Part shown: in pieces, positions 59,060 through 64,000 of the stretch | Layout of the letters: every line of letters begins with the position of its first letter | Position numbering within the stretch: position 1 is the first letter of the stretch | NCBI GenBank assembly: GCA_949752795.1 | Contig: OX457061.1 | Location: forward strand, 37,418,338 to 37,482,337 | Reading direction: 5' to 3' | Source of the DNA: Hyperoodon ampullatus | Lineage: Eukaryota > Chordata > Mammalia > Artiodactyla > Ziphiidae | DNA: 64,000 bases | Program-made: the position numbers and the translations under genes | Notes under the pieces: model-generated | The model's database searches: none | The model's input: only the letters and a program-made list of their open reading frames with translations | What the model was told of the DNA's origin: nothing

Positions 59060-59270
59060 GCCGCCCCTCCCATCCCCCCCACCAGCCCTGTCATCTACTA
59101 CCATGGCCTGACTGTTGAAATTGATGATGACGTGCAGATAGACTGGAGGCTGGGGAAGCAGAGAGCAGCCTTCAGCTCCCTTTGGAAGCCATCCTGGTCT
59201 TTTATCCCATCGCCAGATAGTCATCTCCAAGGCTTATGCCCCAATTAATTCCTCTTTTCAGAGGTCTCAG
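59060..59270. other. Intron 2, nothing identified
   Basis: Unique-looking sequence. The frame that runs into it from the SINE (58949..59248) is a by-product. Confidence 0.35.
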
Positions 59271-61010
59271 TGGTCAACGCAGGCTCAATGCTGCTGAGGT
59301 CAAGTTATATGTAAGAATTACAAAGTGAACGTCAGATTTAATGATGAGAAGATTATCGATGACTACGGTGAGAGCAGCGTCATGGCGGGGGTGCAGCAGT
59401 GTGCAGTGGGTTAGGATGAGTGGGAAGTAAGAAGGAAAAGACGTGGTGAGTGTTGGTATTTTGGCGATGAAAGTGAGTGAGAGAACAGTAGCTGGAGGGG
59501 GGATGTGGCTTTGAGGGGGAGAGGCATTTTGTTTGTTTTTTAAGGGTGAAAGAGACTTGTTTAAGTGCCCCGTGGCTATTGTTGGTGGAGAAGGAGACTG
59601 TGGGTTGAAGGTTGGAGAGCAGGATGGAAGCCTCTGAGGAGGTGGGCGGAGAGTGTCCCCGGCAGAAGTGGAGGGAGAGAGTGGCCTCTGATGGGGGAAG
59701 CATACTTTTTCCATTGTTTCTGGAAGAAGAAGGGAAGTGGTTTGTTTTTGTTTTTGTTTTGTGGCAGGACGTTGAGGGGTTCTTTGCTTATATCTGCAGT
59801 TTTCTCTATGAATAGATGAGGTCTTCGTGAAGAGTGAAGGGGGAGGTTTTGAAGTGGGGCGTAGAAGCTTTCAAAACTTCTACAGGCTTTGCGTTAACTC
59901 ACGGAGAGTCGACTAAGGAAGTATGGGGAAAATGGGGAAGAGAGTTGACTAAGGAAGTATCAAGAGATTGCTTGACAGTGTTGAGGGTCCAGTTGTAGAA
60001 TTTATTGCTTCAGTCAGTGTTTCCCTGATTTTGTTTTTCTTCCAGACTGTGCCTAAGTCTAGAAAAGCAGGCAGTAGGTGATTGCATTTTTGCCAGAGTT
60101 GTATGAATGACAGTGTGGAAGGGGCATTTAGGATGTGGGCAAGTAAGATGTTGAAGTGATGGCTGGTGGAATTGATACTGAGTAAGGAAGAAAGTAAAGA
60201 TAGGAAGACAGGAGTGGATGGATTGTCAAGAACTGTAGGTCCCGAGGCTGAAAAACAAGGGGTACTGGGAGATGGAAGAGTCTGAAATATAGGAAGTGCC
60301 AGTTAGAGAGGGAGACGTCTGAATTTCTGTGTGATGACAAAGTCTGTGGAGAGGCCGTGGCAATGGAGTGAGGTGTAGTTGGCTTAAAGGTGGGTGTTGT
60401 GTGTGGGAGCCACCTGTGTCTTGAGGGCACCCAGATTATGAAGCCCGAGAACGAGGTGCTCTCAGGAGAATCAGGAGAAAGGCCAGAGGTGTCAGCAGAT
60501 GACAGGTGTGAGGAGAGGTAGAGGTGTCTATAACCTGATGGCATGAGCCTTGAAAGGATTTTCCGGGGTGGGAGGAGTGGTGTGGAGGGAGCAGGATGTC
60601 AACAGCAACTCTTTTTTTTTTTTTTTTCTTCAACAGCAACTCTTGGTCTTGGTCTTAGAGGTTTGTGAAATGTAAGGACACCAGCAGCTTTCCACTTGAT
60701 GGGACAGCAAGGGGGCTGTATTCTCAGGGGAGAGCCAGCTTGCAGAATTTGAGCAGGTTGAGGAACTACAGGACTTTATTACTTACGGGATGGGTTTTCC
60801 AGAGAGCTGGGTGGGAAGATCTGAGGAGGAAATAAATGGAAGCTCGTTTGAGAAGAAGGAGGCCAGAAACCTCTTCAGCATCATTCTCAGGTGCTCTTAG
60901 AGCTACAGGGCTTTGAAACAGAATGGGATTAGCTGGCTAATATTTGATAAGGGAAGAGGTTCTTTTCTGGGGGGAGGGGGTAACTCAGACTTGTTAGGAT
61001 CCAGCTGTGG
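59271..61010. other. Purine-rich intronic block, unidentified
   Basis: The + strand is strongly G+A-rich over about 1.7 kb ('gagaggtagaggtgtct', 'ggaggtgggcggagagtgtc'). Minus-strand frames of 138 and 146 codons (60128..60544, 59274..59714) are rich in Ser, Pro, Thr and Leu, as expected of the complement of purine-rich DNA. They show no domain or splice context. It may be a decayed repeat that I cannot name. A T-run at 60610..60627 sits between two copies of 'caacagcaactctt'. Confidence 0.45.
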
Positions 61011-62035
61011 CCTGGACAGATGGCATTTCTGACAGAGACAAAGCCTCTCTAGAGTGAGTTGACTGTAAAATCAACTTTTCAGTTGACTGAAAATTCTTGG
61101 GAAAGGCTCCAGGCCATAGTCACTGGGCCCATCAGCTCCTAGGGAATAAAGAGGAGTTCTTTTGTGGGACGGTGAGTCCCAGGGGACTGGATGTGCTCCT
61201 GGGGGACAGATTTTACTGTGGCTCTGTGCTGGGTCTTCCAAAGTATTAAACTTAACAAAATCTGGCAGCGATGCCTAGAGATGACCAAGGAGATATTCAC
61301 AGGGTGCAATGGTGAGAATGAATATTCTTCATTACAACTCTTGTGCTCGGTTACCTGTTTGTAGATCTGACTTTAGGTGCATACGAATGACCTTATGATC
61401 TTTGTGGGGCATTCTAGAGTATGGGACACAGTAAGGAAGGACACAGAACAAAACTGTAAAGTGGTCGCCTCTGATTATGGACTTGTGGGTGTGCACTTTC
61501 TTTTTTATTGTTTTGTTTACCACAGATACTAGAAAATAGAGATAAACACTTATTAGTACTTTATTTTTCTTTCTAAGTCAGACCCTGAATTTCACAGAGG
61601 AAAATTTTACTACAGACTCATAATTGGGGTTTTATTGGCCTGCGTATTTTATGAGCACTGTATGTCCTATAACGGACTAGATTTCTTTCCAGAAATTCAC
61701 AGTAATGTCTGTGGCCCAATTTTAACAAGTGTGCAGAATTCCAAGGTGAGTGTGTTTTGCTAGCCTCGTTCCCAGCTCTACTTTTTCTCTCTGTCCTTGT
61801 TTTTCTTTATCTTGCTCACCTACTTCTAATTTATGTCATTTGATCATATTCCACATATCACTCTATCTTTTCTAGAACAAGTGGTGGTAAAAATAAGTAA
61901 AATAATTATCGGGTCAGAGAGTGTGAGCATCCTTCTCTTTCATGATGGTTTTTTTTTTTTATGTTATTGCTTTCCAAAGCATCAAACAAATTTTACTGAT
62001 TTATTAAATCCCCTGTCCTTAAAGGAGCTGTTTTT
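61011..62035. other. Intron 2, nothing identified
   Basis: No exon or repeat recognised. Confidence 0.35.
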
Positions 62036-62249
62036 CTTTTTCCCCACTTTGCGGTACGCGGGCCTCTCACTGTTGTGGCCTCTCCCATTGCGGAGCACAG
62101 GCTCCGGACGCGCAGGCTCAGCGGCCGTGGCTCACGGGCCCAGCCGCTCCGCGGCATGTGGGATCCTCCCAGACTGGGGCACGAACCCGTGTCCCCTGCA
62201 TCGGCAGGCGGACTCTCGACTCTCAACCACTGTGCCACCAGGGAAGCCC
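62036..62249 (-). mobile_element. CHR-type SINE (short form) with unusual tail
   Basis: Body from 'gcggtacgcgggcctctcac' to 'gccaccagggaagccc'. AAAGGAGCTGTTTTT is exact at 62021..62035 and 62250..62264. Instead of a pure T-run the tail reads 'cttttt', 'cccc' and 'acttt'. Confidence 0.94.
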
Positions 62250-62269
62250 AAAGGAGCTGTTTTTAAAAA

Positions 62270-62900
62270 TGAGTTTTTTGTGTGTGTGACTAAGTATTGT
62301 ATAAGAATGTTAGAAAGTTTGGAAATAAAGTTGAATGTAAAGTTGTCATCATAAGTGCTAGATTTTTCTTCTAACTTTTTATGTTGAAAATTTCAATACC
62401 AATGAAATCATAAAATATGTATAATTAATTTTGTATCCTACTGTTTTTTCTTAAAATTAATACTGAAGCATTTTTGTCATTAAAAATGTTTTACAGACAT
62501 GATTACTGATAAACATAGAATAAATATACCATGATTTCCCTGTTTTTTATCGTTGGACATTTAGGTTGCTTTGAATTTTTTTTTTTTTTTTTACGGTACG
62601 CGGGCCTCTCACTGTTGTGGCCTCTCCCATTGCGGAGCACAGGCTCCAGACGTGCAGGCCCAGCGGCCACGGCTCACGGGCCCAGCGGCCACGGCTCACG
62701 GGCCCAGCCGCTCCGCGGCATGTGGGAACCTCCCAGACCAGGGCACGAACCCGTGTCCTCTGCATCAGCAGGCAGACTCTCAACCACTGTGCCACCAGGG
62801 AAGCCCTGAATTTGTTATTTTAAATAATATTGCAGTGAACATCATTATACAGGTATCTTTGTCACAGTTTAAAAATTATTTTCTAATGACAGATTCCTAG
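62270..62900 (-). repeat. Old L1-like 3' region, antisense, split by a SINE
   Basis: 'cgttggacatttaggttgct' before and 'aataatattgcagtgaacat' and 'cagattcctagaagtagcat' after the SINE at 62580..62806 are consecutive antisense L1 phrases. Confidence 0.65.
62580..62806 (-). mobile_element. CHR-type SINE with internal tandem duplication
   Basis: A T-run, then 'acggtacgcgggcctctcac', to 'gccaccagggaagccc'. The 22-base unit beginning GCCCAGCGGCCACGG is present twice in a row (about 62659..62702). TGAATTT flanks it at 62572 and 62807. Confidence 0.93.
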
Positions 62901-63039
62901 AAGTAGCATGGCAGCAATTTTATATATATGTATACATGTATGCCATAAATAAAGGAGATAATTCAGGTGAATATTTTCAAAAGCTTGCAATGAAGACAGA
63001 CTTCTTATCAATGACACTAAAAGTAGCAACCATAAAGGG

Positions 63040-63750
63040 AAAAAATGGATGAATTTGACTATATAACAATTTTTAAATTCTGTATAATAAAAGCCATTTG
63101 GCAATTATGATAGGTAGATCACTATAAAGAGCTTTCACAAATGGAAAAGACTAGACTCACAAATATAAAAAAAGACTTCTCACAAAAGAAGAAAAATATA
63201 CAGCCAACAAACACTTGAAAGGATGTTCAACCACGACAGTCATTAAAGAAACAAAAGTAAAACAAAGATGACATGTTATTTTTCAGTTATACTTCCATCA
63301 AAGATAACCAGTATTGAGACTATATGCTAAGAATATAAATCAGTCTATAACTGGAAACAATTTGTCGATTAAAGATACGTATATTCTTTCATCTTTCATG
63401 TATATTCTTTGGTAATTTCAAGAGAATTATCAGTGATGTTTACCGTAGTATGGTTTATTGATTGAAAAATTGGTAACAACCTAAATGGGGATTTGGTTTA
63501 ATTATGGTATCTCCATGTGTGTTAAAGATGATTATGTTGATCTGAACTTACTGACACAGAAAGATGTCCAAGATGTATTAAAGAGACATAGGAAAATATG
63601 AGGGACTGTGCATAGAAAAAAACATGGAAAGATATAAACCATAATATTAATTGCATTTATCTCCATTTAGAGGGATTATCGCTGATCTTTTATTTTTTAT
63701 TTCTTTAATTTTCCTGAAGTTTTAAGATAAGTGTGTCGAACCTAAATAAA
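63040..63750 (+). repeat. Old L1 3' region, sense
   Basis: 'cagccaacaaacacttgaaa' (ORF2 C-terminal text), then 'ggtaacaacctaaatgggga' and 'gatgattatgttgatctgaa', follow an old L1 3' end in sense orientation. A short A-run (63759..63768) follows. No frame survives. Confidence 0.65.
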
Positions 63751-63769
63751 TAGAAGGAAAAAAAAAAAG

Positions 63770-64000
63770 CAGTTGCTCCAAAGTAAAATTGGTTACAGCA
63801 GAAACAAAACTTGTGTTTTATCATACATACTGCTTTTTGTAGTTACCACAGATTGATTTCAAAGTTAGAGTAGAAATGTTACATAGACTATAATTTAATG
63901 AAGTGGTTTTGCAAGCCATAATAAAGAGGAGCAACCAGTGGATATCATGTGACAGAAGAGGACAGAAAGTAGAGCCCTCTCTTAGTTCTGTTTACAATGA
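63770..64000. other. Right edge, intron 2, nothing identified
   Basis: Unremarkable AT-rich sequence; no splice acceptor with coding content downstream. Confidence 0.4.

Larger units (their letters stand above)
54580..64000 (+). other. SNX30: SNX30 intron 2 (5' part, runs off the window)
   Basis: It begins with donor 'gtaggt'. I searched the translated frames for the next PX segment (an EFDLPEYS / RRYQDFDWL-type sequence) and did not find it, so exon 3 should lie to the right of 64000. The contents are repeats and unidentified sequence, listed separately. Confidence 0.88.

Noticed and set aside
58526..59230. 234-codon minus frame
   Set aside because: It crosses two SINEs and their poly-A runs; the poly-Phe and repeated SINE peptide text show it is a repeat by-product.
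54580..64000. Search for SNX30 exon 3
   Set aside because: No segment matching the next PX residues was seen in any frame, so none is reported.
1..64000. tRNA genes, CRISPR arrays, operons or bacterial features
   Set aside because: The tRNA-like text belongs to SINEs. Repeat content, CpG island and spliced exons show this is mammalian DNA.

Overview
The window is mammalian nuclear DNA, most likely from a cetacean. It carries about 25 copies of the tRNA-derived CHR-type SINE (hallmark ends 'gcttccctggtgg' and 'gaggcccgcgtaccgc'), cetartiodactyl-style L1 3' ends, and old mammalian MIR, L2, MER5 and L1M relics. I saw no ruminant BovB or Bov-tA elements, which argues for whale or dolphin over cow or sheep. 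The species call rests on repeat recognition, not on a search.

Only one protein-coding gene is supported: the 5' part of SNX30 (sorting nexin 30, an SNX-BAR protein) on the + strand. A CpG island with a TATA-less, GC-box-rich promoter lies at about 7.7-8.56 kb. Coding exon 1 is 8198..8353 (52 codons). Intron 1 runs about 46 kb. Coding exon 2 is 54388..54579 (64 codons) and opens the PX domain. Intron 2 continues past the right edge. I did not find exon 3, which should carry the PX core with its phosphoinositide-binding RRYxDF-type motif, so it probably lies beyond base 64000.

Layout: 1-7.7 kb is the 5' intergenic flank, with SINEs, a truncated L1 at 3.4-4.7 kb flanked by target-site duplications, and MIR and MER5 relics. 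7.7-8.6 kb is the promoter and exon 1. 8.6-54.4 kb is intron 1, filled with layered insertions: old antisense L1M pieces at 18-20, 27-30, 35-38 and 46-47 kb, L2 and MIR relics, and many SINEs. 54.6-64 kb is the start of intron 2, with a second truncated L1 at 55.0-56.8 kb, a back-to-back SINE pair at 58.6-59.0 kb, a purine-rich stretch at 59.3-61 kb, and L1 relics near the end. Almost all open reading frames in the window are chance frames or decayed transposon code.

I found no new multi-gene system. The items most worth a second look are an unexplained pair of near-identical direct repeats at 31.2 and 34.3 kb, the strong antisense bias of the SINEs, two back-to-back SINE pairs that appear to have formed in different ways, an L1 3' end carrying an inverted repeat of itself, a sense L1 fragment with no poly-A tail inside an antisense L1, and a purine-rich block at 59.3-61 kb.
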